A DNA stretch of 64,000 bases from Candidatus Odyssella thessalonicensis L13 (GTDB taxonomy: Bacteria; Pseudomonadota; Alphaproteobacteria; Paracaedibacterales; Paracaedibacteraceae): the NCBI RefSeq assembly GCF_000190415.1, contig NZ_AEWF01000006.1:106936-170935 (forward strand), given 5' to 3'. The notes under the pieces were generated by a model. It did no database searches. It was not told the DNA's origin and saw nothing but the letters and a program-made list of their open reading frames with translations. Within the stretch, counting starts at the first letter, position 1. Each line of letters starts with the position of its first letter. The position numbers and the translations under genes are program-made. Shown here one piece after another: positions 9,966 through 20,357 of this stretch.

Positions 9966-12900
9966 ATGCTTAATTCTTTTCTTAAAAAATCCTTGCTTGG
10001 CATTATGTTTGCGAAGTCGGCAGTAGCAGAGATCCCTTTTACGGAGACGAGAGACGTTTACGAGGCCACTCATCCAGAACAAAGGCCTAATTCGCCGTTA
10101 TGGGGAATGGTGGCCTTAAATTCTTACGTTATTGAAGGCCTACGTTTTAATGGCAATTATGGAGTATTAGCAGAAGCACCCGGCCAAAACTACTTTCAGA
10201 GAACCTTGCTTCATCCTGCCTTTGATAGCAAACCCGCATCTGAACTAATCTGGCCCTATGATCCGGCAGCAGCCGTTCTCCAACATCTCTTTCCTTCAAT
10301 GGATGGGGCCATTTTAACCGCTAATCAGCGGGACAAGGATCCGATTGCAGCCCTGGGCAAAGATCTATCGCGGATGAACTTGCTGTTGACAGAAATTCTT
10401 CATATCCAAACAACTATAAGAGATTGGTTTGCTGGTAATCCTCACTTGACAATGCTAGAGAAATATCAGCACTGGACCCGCCAAACTCAACAAAGAATCT
10501 TCAATATCTTGATCAAGCAATCAAAGAATGCTCCCTTATCCCTAGAGCTGATAGATAGAGTGAAAGGCGAATACTTAGAAGAAGGACAGACAAAAAAGTT
10601 AACTTATCGCCAATTAGTAGCAGCGCGCTTTGCAAGTGCGTTGACGCGTGCCCTCTATAACGAGAGAACAAACTCTGGTATAAATTTTATCTACCCTCCT
10701 AACTTTTGTATGAAAGCGCTCTTGGCCTTTGTCTGGAAAACCGCCTCTCATAAGAATGATTTAAAGGCTTTAACATGTCTTTTAGATCCAAACAAGCTTA
10801 CAGACTCCTATTTTGGGAATGCAGATTATAACAGCATCGTCACTTATATGGGAGCAAGGGTACCCCCTACACCTCTCCATCCAGAATGGGTGACTTTACT
10901 TTTTAAAGGCTTTTCTGTTTATGATGACCCAATTCCAGAGCCTATAAGCTATGAGACGACTTATTTCCTTCATACCAATGCAGCAGGCAAAACAACCCAG
11001 TATTCTTATCCTGATTGTGGCGAAACATCTTTAAGAAATCTTTTCTATATCTTCTTAAGTGATCGGGGGATTATTGATCAGGCTTTTATAGAAGAGCTTT
11101 TTGCTAGAATTGAAATCCCTGGCAATCAAGATATGGATCGTAAGGATCTTATGGAGAAGTTTCCGGCCTTAAAGATGCTCATAGGTTACCTTAATAAATT
11201 CTCCAGCCTTGAATATGGGGTTACTGATAAAGCCCATGCCGAATGGAGTGAGCTTATATGTGATTTAAATAGCAAGAATACTGCCTTAGTTAAGGATAAA
11301 ACTTTAGCAGTAAAGTATAAAAACTTAGACTTATATGAGCTTGCTGGCCGTGATGGCTTACAGAATATGCTTAATGTTTTTGCTCATCTGATCCCTGATG
11401 CAGTTCTCAATACTCCGTGGGAGAAAGAAACAGGAAACTATAAACAAGCGGCAGAAAAGCTAGATCGTTTATGTAAGTTGTTTAGCAGAGAAGACTTTGA
11501 ATTAAGCTGGAAAGTTGATGGTTGCCGCAGTCTTCCCAGAAATGAAAATATAATTATCCAATTTCATGTAAATGAGGCCCCAAGAGCTGATTTCCAATGG
11601 CATCTTAAGCCGACACATTTTGATGTGCCTAAGCTATTTTATGAAAAATCGCAAGCCCTGTCTAATATAACTTGGAACGATCCCAAACTAGCCAAAAATT
11701 ATCTCTTTAACGCTTGGCTTTTAAGGATGCGGCCCGATCTGAACTGTGATGCCTCTCTGCCAGCAGGCTGTATCTTCAGCCTAAGTTTCAAACATTTAGA
11801 CCAATCCATAAAAGCTTTTAAATACTTTTTGCTAAAAAGAGACCCTAAGTACCACCATATTATCTATAAAATTATAAGCAATATTGCCAGACTGCAAGAT
11901 AAGCATGCTTATAGAGAGGTTGGCCCTCTCGTTTATCAATACTTGCAAATTAATCCTCAGCTAAAGCTCGAAAATTATGCCTATCTAAGCCTGCCCTGTG
12001 CTCTGCAAAAAGGCGATGAGCGAGTAGTAGAGTTAGGATTTGCTAGCCTTAAAGCTCAATCCTTTTTAAATCCTGAATTCTTAAAGGAGACTGCCTTTAA
12101 AGTTATCAAAGCGAAAAACCAAGAAATGGCCGAATATCTATTATCTCGTTTTCCAGAGGTGATAAAAACACCTTTCTACTCTTCACTTAGTAATTATGTG
12201 CAAGGGAGCAATGCTGACTATTTAAGCATAACAGACTTTTTACTTAAGCTTTTAAAACCTGAGGCTAGTCACCTTGAAAAAGTGCTTATTCCAGCTTGTT
12301 TAGGGGCCACAAACCCGGTAAAAGTCTTCAATGTATTACTAAGAAATGGCCTCAGCCTCACGCCTCAAAATCAAGATTTACTCTTAAGCACTATTACAAA
12401 AAAGGGGGTCATTCAGTTCATTAATTGTCTATTAGAGCAAGGCATACAGCTTACCCCAGAAAAGTCAGGGATAGTGATTGCTGCTGCGATTCAATCACTG
12501 GATATCAGTGTTGATGATCAGTTCATTCCCCCTAGCGCCGATTATACTGAATCTTTTGACACAGGAGAATTTTACTCCCCTGCCTCAGTCTTAGAAATTA
12601 TTGAGTTTTTACTCTCCAAAGGTGCGACGTTCACTTCTAAAAACACCTTCCAGATTCTAGAGAGCTTTTTAACGCTAAACTTATATAATGATGAAAAGGA
12701 GAGAAATGAGGTCAAAGACTACTTATTAGCTAAGATACCCGCGACTTCTGCGCCCCTAGTGATTGATCTTATAAAAACTGTAATCTCTAACCATTGTAGT
12801 GATAATAGCGGCCTACTCGAGCATTTACTAACCCTGCATGCTCAAGAGATTGAGGCTAAAGACTATCAGCAACTCTTTCGGGACGCTTTAACTCTTTATA

Positions 12901-13118
12901 CCTGTGACATTGCTGAGCTTTTATTAAGGCACGCGGCTCATCTTGATCCTGAAACTCTCAGGAGTCTATACCAGGAGCTTGAGAATAAGAAAGCAACTGC
13001 TAACCAAGTGTTGGCCCTCTTTTCTTATCCTATGGATTACTTAATCCCCCTTCAAGAAGCTGAAGCTATGGCCACCGGCACTGCGGAAGATCAAGCAGAC
13101 CATGAGTTTGAGGAATAG
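9966..13118 (+). CDS. Large exported protein of unknown function with ankyrin-like C-terminal repeats
   Basis: 1050 residues. The N-terminus (MLNSFLKKSLLGIMFAKSAVAE) fits a signal peptide. A striking conserved-looking block, YSYPDCGETSLRNLFYIFL, sits near residue 350, with an invariant-looking Cys, and a second block, LYELAGRDGLQNMLNVFAHL, near residue 460. Residues about 600-1030 are made of helical repeats with hints of ankyrin/TPR character (for example NVLLRNGLSLTPQNQDLLL, INCLLEQGIQLTP). I do not recognise a named family. The length, signal and repeats suggest a host-interacting secreted protein. A hairpin terminator lies at 13312. Confidence 0.75.
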   Translation: MLNSFLKKSLLGIMFAKSAVAEIPFTETRDVYEATHPEQRPNSPLWGMVALNSYVIEGLRFNGNYGVLAEAPGQNYFQRTLLHPAFDSKPASELIWPYDPAAAVLQHLFPSMDGAILTANQRDKDPIAALGKDLSRMNLLLTEILHIQTTIRDWFAGNPHLTMLEKYQHWTRQTQQRIFNILIKQSKNAPLSLELIDRVKGEYLEEGQTKKLTYRQLVAARFASALTRALYNERTNSGINFIYPPNFCMKALLAFVWKTASHKNDLKALTCLLDPNKLTDSYFGNADYNSIVTYMGARVPPTPLHPEWVTLLFKGFSVYDDPIPEPISYETTYFLHTNAAGKTTQYSYPDCGETSLRNLFYIFLSDRGIIDQAFIEELFARIEIPGNQDMDRKDLMEKFPALKMLIGYLNKFSSLEYGVTDKAHAEWSELICDLNSKNTALVKDKTLAVKYKNLDLYELAGRDGLQNMLNVFAHLIPDAVLNTPWEKETGNYKQAAEKLDRLCKLFSREDFELSWKVDGCRSLPRNENIIIQFHVNEAPRADFQWHLKPTHFDVPKLFYEKSQALSNITWNDPKLAKNYLFNAWLLRMRPDLNCDASLPAGCIFSLSFKHLDQSIKAFKYFLLKRDPKYHHIIYKIISNIARLQDKHAYREVGPLVYQYLQINPQLKLENYAYLSLPCALQKGDERVVELGFASLKAQSFLNPEFLKETAFKVIKAKNQEMAEYLLSRFPEVIKTPFYSSLSNYVQGSNADYLSITDFLLKLLKPEASHLEKVLIPACLGATNPVKVFNVLLRNGLSLTPQNQDLLLSTITKKGVIQFINCLLEQGIQLTPEKSGIVIAAAIQSLDISVDDQFIPPSADYTESFDTGEFYSPASVLEIIEFLLSKGATFTSKNTFQILESFLTLNLYNDEKERNEVKDYLLAKIPATSAPLVIDLIKTVISNHCSDNSGLLEHLLTLHAQEIEAKDYQQLFRDALTLYTCDIAELLLRHAAHLDPETLRSLYQELENKKATANQVLALFSYPMDYLIPLQEAEAMATGTAEDQADHEFEE

Positions 13119-13311
13119 CGTGAGGCAATGGTTTACAGAGGACGGAATAAGGGAGGCCATTTAATTGCCCCCTGCCCCAAGCTTTCACAAGATATAAGAG
13201 ATCATTCTGATCAAACAGAAGCTGAACACACTCGCTGTTATAATGCGGCTAAACCAGTAAAAATAGCTGGGCGTATTATCATTCACGTGAGAGCGCATAA
13301 TCGTCCACACG

Positions 13312-13335
13312 GACGGGACAATGTCCCGTCTTTTT
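13312..13335 (+). terminator. Rho-independent terminator
   Basis: Perfect 9-base arms GACGGGACA and TGTCCCGTC around a single A, followed by TTTTT on the plus strand. It ends transcripts of the 9966-13118 gene before they run into the convergent gltA (stop at 13383). Confidence 0.8.
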
Positions 13336-13382
13336 GGGGAAGTTGCTGCTGGCTGAGGATTATACTCGATATGCGGCAAAAT

Positions 13383-14693
13383 CTACCTCCGTTGGCTCAT
13401 ATCAACATACTGGCGCTCAATTACCCCGGTATAAAGCTGACGAGGTCGACCAATTTTTTGCAGCGGATCGCAAATCATTTCCTTCCACTGCGCCACCCAT
13501 CCAACAGTACGCGCCAGCGCAAAGATCACCGTAAACATTGAGGTCGGAATGCCCATGGCTTTAAAGATAATACCTGAATAGAAATCCACATTAGGGTATA
13601 ATTTCTTTTCAATAAAATACGGATCACTCAAGGCAATCTGCTCTAATTCCATGGCAACTTCAAGCAAGGGATCATTATGAATATTGAGTTCCTTGAGAAC
13701 TTTATGGCATGTCTCCCGCATTACCTTGGCCCGAGGATCGTAATTCTTGTAAACACGATGGCCAAAGCCCATCAACCGGAAAGGATCATTTTTATCCTTA
13801 GCACGATTAACAAATTCTTTTACCCGACTAGGGTCACGGATTTCTCGCAACATATTGAGAGCAGCCTCATTGGCACCACCATGGGCGGGGCCCCATAAAG
13901 CGGCTACTCCCGCTGCCATACAGGCAAAAGGATTGGCAGCACTAGAGCCTGCTAAACGCACCGTCGACGTCGAGGCATTCTGCTCATGATCGGCATGGAG
14001 GATTAAAATCTTGTCCATAGCACTGGATAGGACAGGGTTAACTTCATAAGGTTCTGTGGGCACAGAGAACATCATGTGCAAGAAGTTACTTGCATAGTCC
14101 AAATCATTACGCGGGTAAACAAAGGGCTGACCAATCGAGTATTTATAAGCCATGGCAGCTAAGGTTGGGACCTTGGCGACCATGCGATAAGCAGCTATTT
14201 CCCGTTGACGCGGATCATGAATATCAAGACTGTCATGATAGAAAGCAGATAGGGCGCCCACAACGCCGACCATAATAGCCATCGGATGCGCATCGCGACG
14301 AAAACCACGATAAAAAGTTGGGATTTGTTCATGGACCATGGTATGAAGCGTAATATTTTTCACAAAGTCCTTTTTCTGCGCTGCCGTCGGCAAATCACCA
14401 TAAAGCAATAAGTAAGACACTTCCATAAAATCACTTTTTTCAGCCAGGTCCTGAATCGGATAGCCGCCGTATAACAAGATCCCTTCGTCCCCATCAATAA
14501 AAGTAATTTTCGACTCACAGCTTGCAGTCGCCGTAAACCCTGGATCAAAGGTAAATACACCTAATTGACTATAAAGGTTACGGATATCGATCACATCAGG
14601 GCCGCAGGACCCTTGAAGTACAGGCAGTTCGATGGTTTTTCCTTTATAGCTAACTGTTGCCATCGAAGCATGCGTATCTGTAGACAGTGTCAC
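13383..14693 (-). CDS. gltA: Citrate synthase
   Basis: 436 residues, the usual length of the Gram-negative hexameric enzyme. It condenses oxaloacetate and acetyl-CoA to citrate in the cytoplasm. Recognisable blocks are the N-terminal [20 protein letters not shown], the catalytic His region [16 protein letters not shown], the second His in [14 protein letters not shown], and the Asp in [15 protein letters not shown]. It is monocistronic, convergent with the large gene to its left and divergent from cmk to its right. Intact, so the organism keeps at least the entry step of the TCA cycle. Confidence 0.98.
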   Translation of the reverse strand: MTLSTDTHASMATVSYKGKTIELPVLQGSCGPDVIDIRNLYSQLGVFTFDPGFTATASCESKITFIDGDEGILLYGGYPIQDLAEKSDFMEVSYLLLYGDLPTAAQKKDFVKNITLHTMVHEQIPTFYRGFRRDAHPMAIMVGVVGALSAFYHDSLDIHDPRQREIAAYRMVAKVPTLAAMAYKYSIGQPFVYPRNDLDYASNFLHMMFSVPTEPYEVNPVLSSAMDKILILHADHEQNASTSTVRLAGSSAANPFACMAAGVAALWGPAHGGANEAALNMLREIRDPSRVKEFVNRAKDKNDPFRLMGFGHRVYKNYDPRAKVMRETCHKVLKELNIHNDPLLEVAMELEQIALSDPYFIEKKLYPNVDFYSGIIFKAMGIPTSMFTVIFALARTVGWVAQWKEMICDPLQKIGRPRQLYTGVIERQYVDMSQRR

Positions 14694-14995
14694 TTATTCC
14701 TCCATTGCGGACTGTATATATTAACATCTTAGGAGCAAATTATTTAAGAATCAATGAAAGAGCCCCTAAAATACGGTTAAAATCGATAGAAATCTGTTAT
14801 CCTATTCTACCTTTATTTTTTTAGTGCTGGGAAGAACTTTGCTGTAAACCTTATTTGGCCTGCAGCTATAAAAATTTAAGGCTTTATTTTAATTATAACT
14901 AACTTTAATGATAGTTTTTTGCTTAACTTTCGTTGCTTTAATCTCTTTTTGAGCTATCTTTAATTGGTTGAAAGAGAGGAGTAAAATACGTTAAA
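14694..14995. other. Divergent gltA/cmk promoter region
   Basis: 300 bases of AT-rich DNA between gltA and cmk, read in opposite directions. No gene. An AGAGGAG sits about 16 bases before the cmk ATG. Confidence 0.45.
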
Positions 14996-15670
14996 ATGAT
15001 GGGGACTCCAATAAAGGAACAAAAAAAAGTGATTATCGCAATTGACGGCCCTTCAGGTGCTGGAAAAGGAACAGTTGCCCATTACCTGGCTCAAAAGTTT
15101 AATTTTAAAATTCTTGACACGGGCTTAATCTATCGTGCGCTGGCCAAAGAAGCTTTACAACAAGGCCTGACAACAGATCAACAACACCAGATTATTGAGC
15201 TTGCGCAACGGATTACCATTGAAAGCACAAATGAGGATGGATTGCGCAGTGAAGAAGTTGCAGCAATGGCATCAAAGATTGCTGTTATCCCGGAGGTTAG
15301 AGCCGTTTTAAATGACCTTCAGCGCGCCTTTGCCCACGCTGATGCAGGGGATTTTGCTGGCATCATTTTGGATGGACGCGATATTGGCACTGTGATCTGC
15401 CCTGATGCAGACTGCAAAATCTATTTAACAGCAGATCAAGAAATTAGAGCCCTTCGCCGCATGCAACAAGAAGGCAATATTTGCGCCATAAAAGTACAGG
15501 AAATGATGGCCGAACGCGATAAGCGCGACTCGTCCCGCAATACTGCCCCTTTAAATGCGGCAAAAGATGCTTATATTATTGATACGTCACACTTAAGTAT
15601 TGACGAAGTATGCCAAAAAGCAGCATACTACGTACAAAAATCTTGTTTGCCTGATACCATGTCAGCTTAA
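14996..15670 (+). CDS. cmk: Cytidylate kinase
   Basis: 224 residues. It phosphorylates CMP and dCMP with ATP. The P-loop GPSGAGKGT is at residues 18-26. LDTGLIYRALA and DGRDIGTVICPDADCKIYLTA are the family substrate-binding blocks, and ERDKRDSSRNTAPL the LID region. The start gives about 8 extra residues before the first strand; the next plausible start is the second Met, one codon later. It lies directly upstream of rpsA, the conserved bacterial order cmk-rpsA. Confidence 0.97.
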   Translation: MMGTPIKEQKKVIIAIDGPSGAGKGTVAHYLAQKFNFKILDTGLIYRALAKEALQQGLTTDQQHQIIELAQRITIESTNEDGLRSEEVAAMASKIAVIPEVRAVLNDLQRAFAHADAGDFAGIILDGRDIGTVICPDADCKIYLTADQEIRALRRMQQEGNICAIKVQEMMAERDKRDSSRNTAPLNAAKDAYIIDTSHLSIDEVCQKAAYYVQKSCLPDTMSA

Positions 15671-15689
15671 GTCTAGGTTTTTGAAGTTG

Positions 15690-15717
15690 GCACCCTGCCT
15701 AGAGGTATGGTGCTTTT
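15690..15717 (+). terminator. Weak terminator or attenuator after cmk
   Basis: GCACC and GGTGC arms with an inner CCT/AGG pairing, followed by TTTT, 20 bases after the cmk stop. It could reduce but probably not abolish readthrough into rpsA. Confidence 0.45.
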
Positions 15718-15739
15718 ATGTTAACCTCCAACCCTTCAC

Positions 15740-15761
15740 AATATAAGAAGACTCTTATATT
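15740..15761 (+). promoter_or_regulatory. Hairpin in the rpsA leader
   Basis: Perfect 9-base arms AATATAAGA and TCTTATATT with a 4-base loop, about 20 bases before the rpsA start and just before its AAGGAAAAAT ribosome site. S1 autoregulates its own leader in other proteobacteria through structured AU-rich RNA; that it does so here is inference. Confidence 0.4.
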
Positions 15762-15782
15762 AGGAAGTTTTTAAGGAAAAAT

Positions 15783-17510
15783 ATGTCTAATACATCAATT
15801 GCAAAATCTCCCGTAAAAGAAAGCTTTGCCGATCTTCTTGAAGAATCACTTCGTGGCCGCACCTCATTCGAAGGCAGCGTTGTTAAAGGTTACGTGTTAT
15901 CTATTGACAGTGACTTTGTTACCGTTGACGTAGGCCTGAAATCAGAAGGTCGTATCCCTTTGCGTGAATTTGCTGGCCCTGGCCGTGCCTCTGAAGTTAA
16001 AGCAGGTGATTTCATTGACGTTTACGTTGAACGCATGGAAGATAAAAACGGATGTGCTGTTCTCAGCGTTGAAAAAGCTCGTCGTGAAGCCGCGTGGGGC
16101 GAACTTGAGAAAGCGTCAATTACCGGTGAATTGGTTAACGGTGTCATTTTTGGTAAAGTTAAAGGTGGTTTCGCTGTTGATCTTGAAGGCGCGGTTGCAT
16201 TCTTACCTGGAAGCCAAGTCGATGTCCGTCCTATCCGCGATATCAGCCCGCTTATGAACATTGTTCAGCCATTTAAAATCTTAAAAATGGACAAGCTGAG
16301 AAGCAACATTGTTGTTTCCCGTCGCGCGGTCTTAGAAGATAACCGTTCTGAGCAACGCGCTGAACTTGTCTCTAATCTGTCTGAAGGTCAAGTCTTAGAA
16401 GGTATTGTCAAAAACATCACAGACTATGGTGCCTTTATTGATTTGGGCGGCGTTGATGGCTTGTTACACGTTACCGACATTTCTTGGCGTCGTATTAATC
16501 ACCCGGGTGATGTTCTTAAGGTTGGCGAAACCATCCAAGTTCAGGTGATCCGTTTCAATCGCGATACTCAGCGCATTTCCTTAGGCATGAAACAGCTTGA
16601 AGCTGATCCGTGGAAAGGTGTGGAAGAGCGCTACATTCCTGGTTCTCGCCACAAAGGTAAGATCACCAATATCGCTGATTATGGTGCATTCGTTGAACTT
16701 GAGCCAGCTGTTGAAGGTTTAATTTATGTAACAGAGATGAGCTGGACAAAGAAAAACATCCATCCATCCAAACTTCTGCATCAAGGACAAGAAGTCGAAG
16801 TTCAAGTTCTTGAAGTTGATATGACCAAGCGTCGTATTTCCCTTGGATTGAAGCAATGCTCTGAGAACCCATGGATCCGCTTTGCTGAACAATATCCTGT
16901 TGGCAGCGTTCTTGAAGGTGAAATTAAAAACATTACCGAGTTTGGTATGTTTGTCGGCGTTGATGATGAAATCGATGGCATGGTTCACATGACTGACGTT
17001 TCCTGGGATAACGGTGATGATTCATCTCAGTTCAAGAAGGGCGACGTCATTAAAGTCAAAGTCTTGGATGTAGATCCTGAAAAAGAACGCATTAGCTTAG
17101 GTATTAAGCAGCTAAACAGTGATCCTTTTGCAACCGCCCTTGAAAGCGTAAAGAAAGGCAGTGTAGTCACCTGCACCATTACTGAAGTTAGCGACAAAGG
17201 TCTAGAAGTTTCCCTTGAATCAGGCTTAACAGGGTCAATCAAAAAAGCTGATCTATCCCGTGAACGCTCTGAACAACGTCCAGACCGTTTTGCTGTTGGT
17301 GAAAAAGTTGATGCCATGGTTGTTTCGCTTGACCGCTCCGGTCGTAAAGTTGCTTTGTCTATTAAAGCACGTGAAATCGACGAAGAGAAAAAAGCACTCT
17401 CTGAGTATGGTTCAACAGATAGCGGTGCTTCTTTAGGTGATATTCTTGGTGAAGCCATGAACAAGGCCAAAAAAGCAACTAAAACAAAGAAATCTGACGC
17501 TGAAGCTTAA
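15783..17510 (+). CDS. rpsA: 30S ribosomal protein S1
   Basis: 575 residues carrying six S1 RNA-binding domains in tandem, each visible by its IxxYGAFVxL-type core (for example NITDYGAFIDLGGVDGLLHV near 217 and NIADYGAFVELEPAVEGLIYV near 302) and its closing RISLGMKQ/RISLGLKQ. S1 unfolds and delivers mRNA to the 30S subunit. The C-terminus ends in a lysine-rich tail. Usual position after cmk. A strong terminator follows. Confidence 0.98.
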   Translation: MSNTSIAKSPVKESFADLLEESLRGRTSFEGSVVKGYVLSIDSDFVTVDVGLKSEGRIPLREFAGPGRASEVKAGDFIDVYVERMEDKNGCAVLSVEKARREAAWGELEKASITGELVNGVIFGKVKGGFAVDLEGAVAFLPGSQVDVRPIRDISPLMNIVQPFKILKMDKLRSNIVVSRRAVLEDNRSEQRAELVSNLSEGQVLEGIVKNITDYGAFIDLGGVDGLLHVTDISWRRINHPGDVLKVGETIQVQVIRFNRDTQRISLGMKQLEADPWKGVEERYIPGSRHKGKITNIADYGAFVELEPAVEGLIYVTEMSWTKKNIHPSKLLHQGQEVEVQVLEVDMTKRRISLGLKQCSENPWIRFAEQYPVGSVLEGEIKNITEFGMFVGVDDEIDGMVHMTDVSWDNGDDSSQFKKGDVIKVKVLDVDPEKERISLGIKQLNSDPFATALESVKKGSVVTCTITEVSDKGLEVSLESGLTGSIKKADLSRERSEQRPDRFAVGEKVDAMVVSLDRSGRKVALSIKAREIDEEKKALSEYGSTDSGASLGDILGEAMNKAKKATKTKKSDAEA

Positions 17511-17532
17511 CTTTAGCAAACGTCAGAATAGT

Positions 17533-17562
17533 AAAAGCTCCGCAAATGCGGAGCTTTTTTAT
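17533..17562 (+). terminator. Rho-independent terminator of rpsA
   Basis: AAAAGCTCCGCA and TGCGGAGCTTTT arms around two bases, then further T residues. Placed 22 bases after the rpsA stop. Confidence 0.9.
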
Positions 17563-17871
17563 TTTCTATCAATAATTAGGATATCTTTTACACTTTTCCT
17601 AAACTCTAGAAGAATAGTGCGCAATCTATTTTAAGCTCATCCATAGGCTTTAAATTCCCCTCCCTCGCACAGTATTTTAACAAGCAACTTTAAAGATGAA
17701 ATCGTCCTCTTTAGAATCTGTAGGCTAACATTCTTCTATCTAAGGGCTAGCCGCTTTTTTAAATAGCAACAGTGTTACTCTTCTCGAGTGGTTAGGTGAA
17801 CATCCCCTTATAACTGTTTATGCCTATGGGTGGCGCTAGGATGAGCCTTCACCACAAAGGGAAAAGAATTG

Positions 17872-18240
17872 CTAAGGAGCAGACTTGGCCATGATAAGCG
17901 CTAAAAGGAAAAGACTGAATACCATGGAGCAAGCACAAATGATGGCAATTTTAATCTGCCCCTTCTCACTTGAAAAATCATAGCGACTGAAAAATGATTG
18001 TACCCAGGCAGCGATAGCTACTTCAAGAGTGCCGCGCCGGGCTGCTCTCATTATAATCTTGGCAAAAAGGATCGTTGTCGGGATTATTCCCCTGCATTTT
18101 TTTGAGGGAAGATTAGTCGGGTGTCGATGTGTAAATGTTTTATCAGCAGGCAAGTTAAAGGTTAATGATAATTTTTCCCGCCAACTCGATTGGCCGCGCT
18201 TTTGGACGGTAGGCTGTGATCTTTTATCTTTACCGAACAT
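17872..18240 (-). CDS. Possible small single-span membrane protein
   Basis: Start chosen at 18240 (MFGKDKRSQPT) because AGGA lies six bases upstream; the frame is open to 18279. About 122 residues. The first 45 are basic and polar. The C-terminus has one clear hydrophobic helix (IAIICACSMVFSLFLLALIM) followed by a short tail AKSAP. No family recognised. It lies alone in a long spacer between rpsA and tRNA-fMet, so it could also be a chance frame; the ribosome site and membrane helix argue for a gene. Confidence 0.4.
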   Translation of the reverse strand: MFGKDKRSQPTVQKRGQSSWREKLSLTFNLPADKTFTHRHPTNLPSKKCRGIIPTTILFAKIIMRAARRGTLEVAIAAWVQSFFSRYDFSSEKGQIKIAIICACSMVFSLFLLALIMAKSAP

Positions 18241-18663
18241 ACAAATTCCTACATTTATTAAAGTTGCCCCCCATTGCACGCGAGATTGCCCTGCTAAGAT
18301 GGCTCAGCCTTGCTTATTCTCAAGGGGCCTGAGATCCTTATAGAGCCCCCTAAAGAATTGATGACTTAACAGCAACAGAAAAGGCCTTATTATCTTTTAA
18401 AGAAAGCTATAATGTCTGATTCTATATTACAATATCACTCCTATTAAATCTTGTTTTTCTTATCAATCAAAGCACGGAATAGTCTAAAGAAATTTTAGAA
18501 GAACTCTTATGGGAGTTTTATTGATAATCACCTTCTAATCTCAAGAAAATCTCCATGGTCGCAGCCCTAATTTGGCTCAGTTTTTATAAAAAGTGCAAAT
18601 TTTAAAAATAAGTATTGCGCTGTAAGGCAAAGATTTGCTATATATCTTATATGCTTTTCATGA
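18241..18663. other. Spacer before tRNA-fMet
   Basis: No convincing open frame. The bases just before 18664 presumably carry the tRNA promoter. Confidence 0.35.
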
Positions 18664-18740
<77 letters not shown>

Positions 18741-19107
18741 ATCTTTCCAAACAATATATTTCATTCAAGTGCTTAAAGGATCAGATCCATAAGTCTTTGA
18801 TACTCTTCCCTTCAAAGCTTTTTTAATTGTTAGAACTTCTGACTAAATCAGCGCTCTGCTGTCCTTATTCTCTTCCTTATCATCAATATGTTAGAGCCCT
18901 CAATATGAAAGCTTCATGGAGGTTCCCTTATGGTGCTACCCCCCTCAAACGTTCATTTCTTTTTTCTCTAAAAAGGACATAGAGCAAACATTTAACATTT
19001 TACTTATAATACTTAAAATTTAGTTAAAAATTTATTTGCAATCCTTGAATGATTGTTAAGTTTAAAAGAGTCCTCCTCTTTCAAAGACCATAACCTGAGA
19101 GGTTTAT
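18741..19107. other. Spacer between tRNA-fMet and the SPFH gene
   Basis: AT-rich, no gene seen. A GAGAGG-like ribosome site (CTGAGAGG) precedes the ATG at 19108. Confidence 0.35.
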
Positions 19108-20357
19108 ATGAACAAAATTATCCTTGCTTCCGTCGTCGTAGCTGCTTCTGGTGCTCTAGTTTATAGCCAGGAGACTGTACGGCAAATCCTGCATCAACCT
19201 GCTATCGGTCCTCGCCTGAGTGAGTCATTCTTACCCTGCGTCCTAGTGCCTGAGGGATTTGTAGGCATTCTTGAAGGCTTCAGAAAATATAGTGGCGTCC
19301 TTCAATCAGGCATTAACTGTGTCGTTCCTTATTATCACCGCGTGACCTTAGTGGATAAACGAATCATTCAAATTGACACCCCGCCTCAGATAGTTTATTC
19401 CAAAGACAATCAACAATTAACCGTAGACTGTGCCTTTTATTATCGGATCAACGACCCAGTAAAGGCCCTGTATAATGTCCAAAATATTGAAGAATCGCTT
19501 AAGCAATTATTTTCACGGAGCATTATCAGCATTATTGGTAAGGCAGAGGCTGCTCAAATAATTGACTCAAGCCGCGAAGAACTGGCTAGTCAAGTTTTAG
19601 AAACAATGAATGACTACATCCACACTTCTGGTGATAACTTTACAAATCAGGACAATAAAAACACTTTTAGCAAAGGAAAAGAGAAAGAGCGCCACGCCGA
19701 GACAGTACCTTTGCGTATGACCAAGAGGGAGGGTTACCAAACACTTAACTACCCCTTAGCTCCCTCGTCCGATAGAACACAATCACCTTCAGGAGATGGA
19801 TGGGGGGGGTAGACATTGTTCAAATTGCAATCACGAGCATTACTTATCCAACGGTAATCATGAAAGCGCTGAATAAACAGCGCCAAGCCGCCTATCAAAT
19901 AAAGACCACAGAGATGCAAGCAGCAGCAAATCTGAAAAAGGTAGCCACGGAAGCGGAAGCTAATAAGGAGAAAACGCGCTTGCAAGCTGAAGCTGATAAA
20001 CTGAAAGCAGCTTTGGAAGCTGAAGGCAGAGCCTATGTGCAGAGCATAGAAACAAAGATCCAACTGGAAACAGCAAAGGCTAAAGTAGATGCAGAACTAA
20101 TTAAAGCAAATGGTGAAGCAACCCGCCTGCTTCTGATTGCTGATGCAGAAAATCGAGCTCGACAGCTGGAAGCGGATTTATTGGAGAAGAATCCTACTTA
20201 TACAAAACAAAAAGCTTTAGAGATTAAAGCCGGTGCTTTAGGATCGAATTCTAAAGTTATCTTTATGAATCCTGACAAAGGCGGCTTCTTTTCTTCCCTT
20301 CTTGCTCTCCAGGAAAGCGCGAAAGCAGCTACATCCTCAACCGACAGCACTCTTTAA
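19108..20357 (+). pseudogene. SPFH/band-7 (stomatin-like) protein, disrupted
   Basis: The first half (from 19108) has a membrane anchor then the band-7 core: VPEGFVGILEGFRKYSGVLQ, VDKRIIQIDTPPQIVYSKDN, LTVDCAFYYRINDP and the conserved ETMNDY. After TSG it runs into about 150 bases of unrelated, proline/serine-rich sequence and a G8 run, and stops at 19812. The second half (frame opening by 19800) resumes as VDIVQIAITSITYP plus the long Ala/Glu/Lys coiled coil and C-terminal tail typical of the family. Six or nine G instead of eight would join the frames (WGVDIVQ is the expected family sequence). SPFH proteins form membrane scaffolds and protease-regulating rings. It is unclear whether this gene is dead or switched. 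Confidence 0.8.
19636..19809 (+). repeat. Insert within the SPFH gene ending in a G8 homopolymer
   Basis: Between the family-conserved TSG and WGVDIV lies about 150 bases of foreign-looking sequence. It reads GKEKERHAETVPLRMTKREG and then PSSDRTQSPSGDGWGG in frame with the upstream half, with no counterpart in stomatins. It is open in frame, as palindromic coding inserts of Rickettsiales are. Its right end is TGGGGGGGGT (eight G at 19802-19809). Confidence 0.5.

Noticed and set aside
13185..13379. 64-codon minus-strand frame
   Set aside because: Spans the terminator; no ribosome site or recognisable sequence.
13128..13541. 137-codon plus-strand frame between the large gene and gltA
   Set aside because: It runs through the terminator hairpin and antisense into gltA, and its composition is not protein-like.
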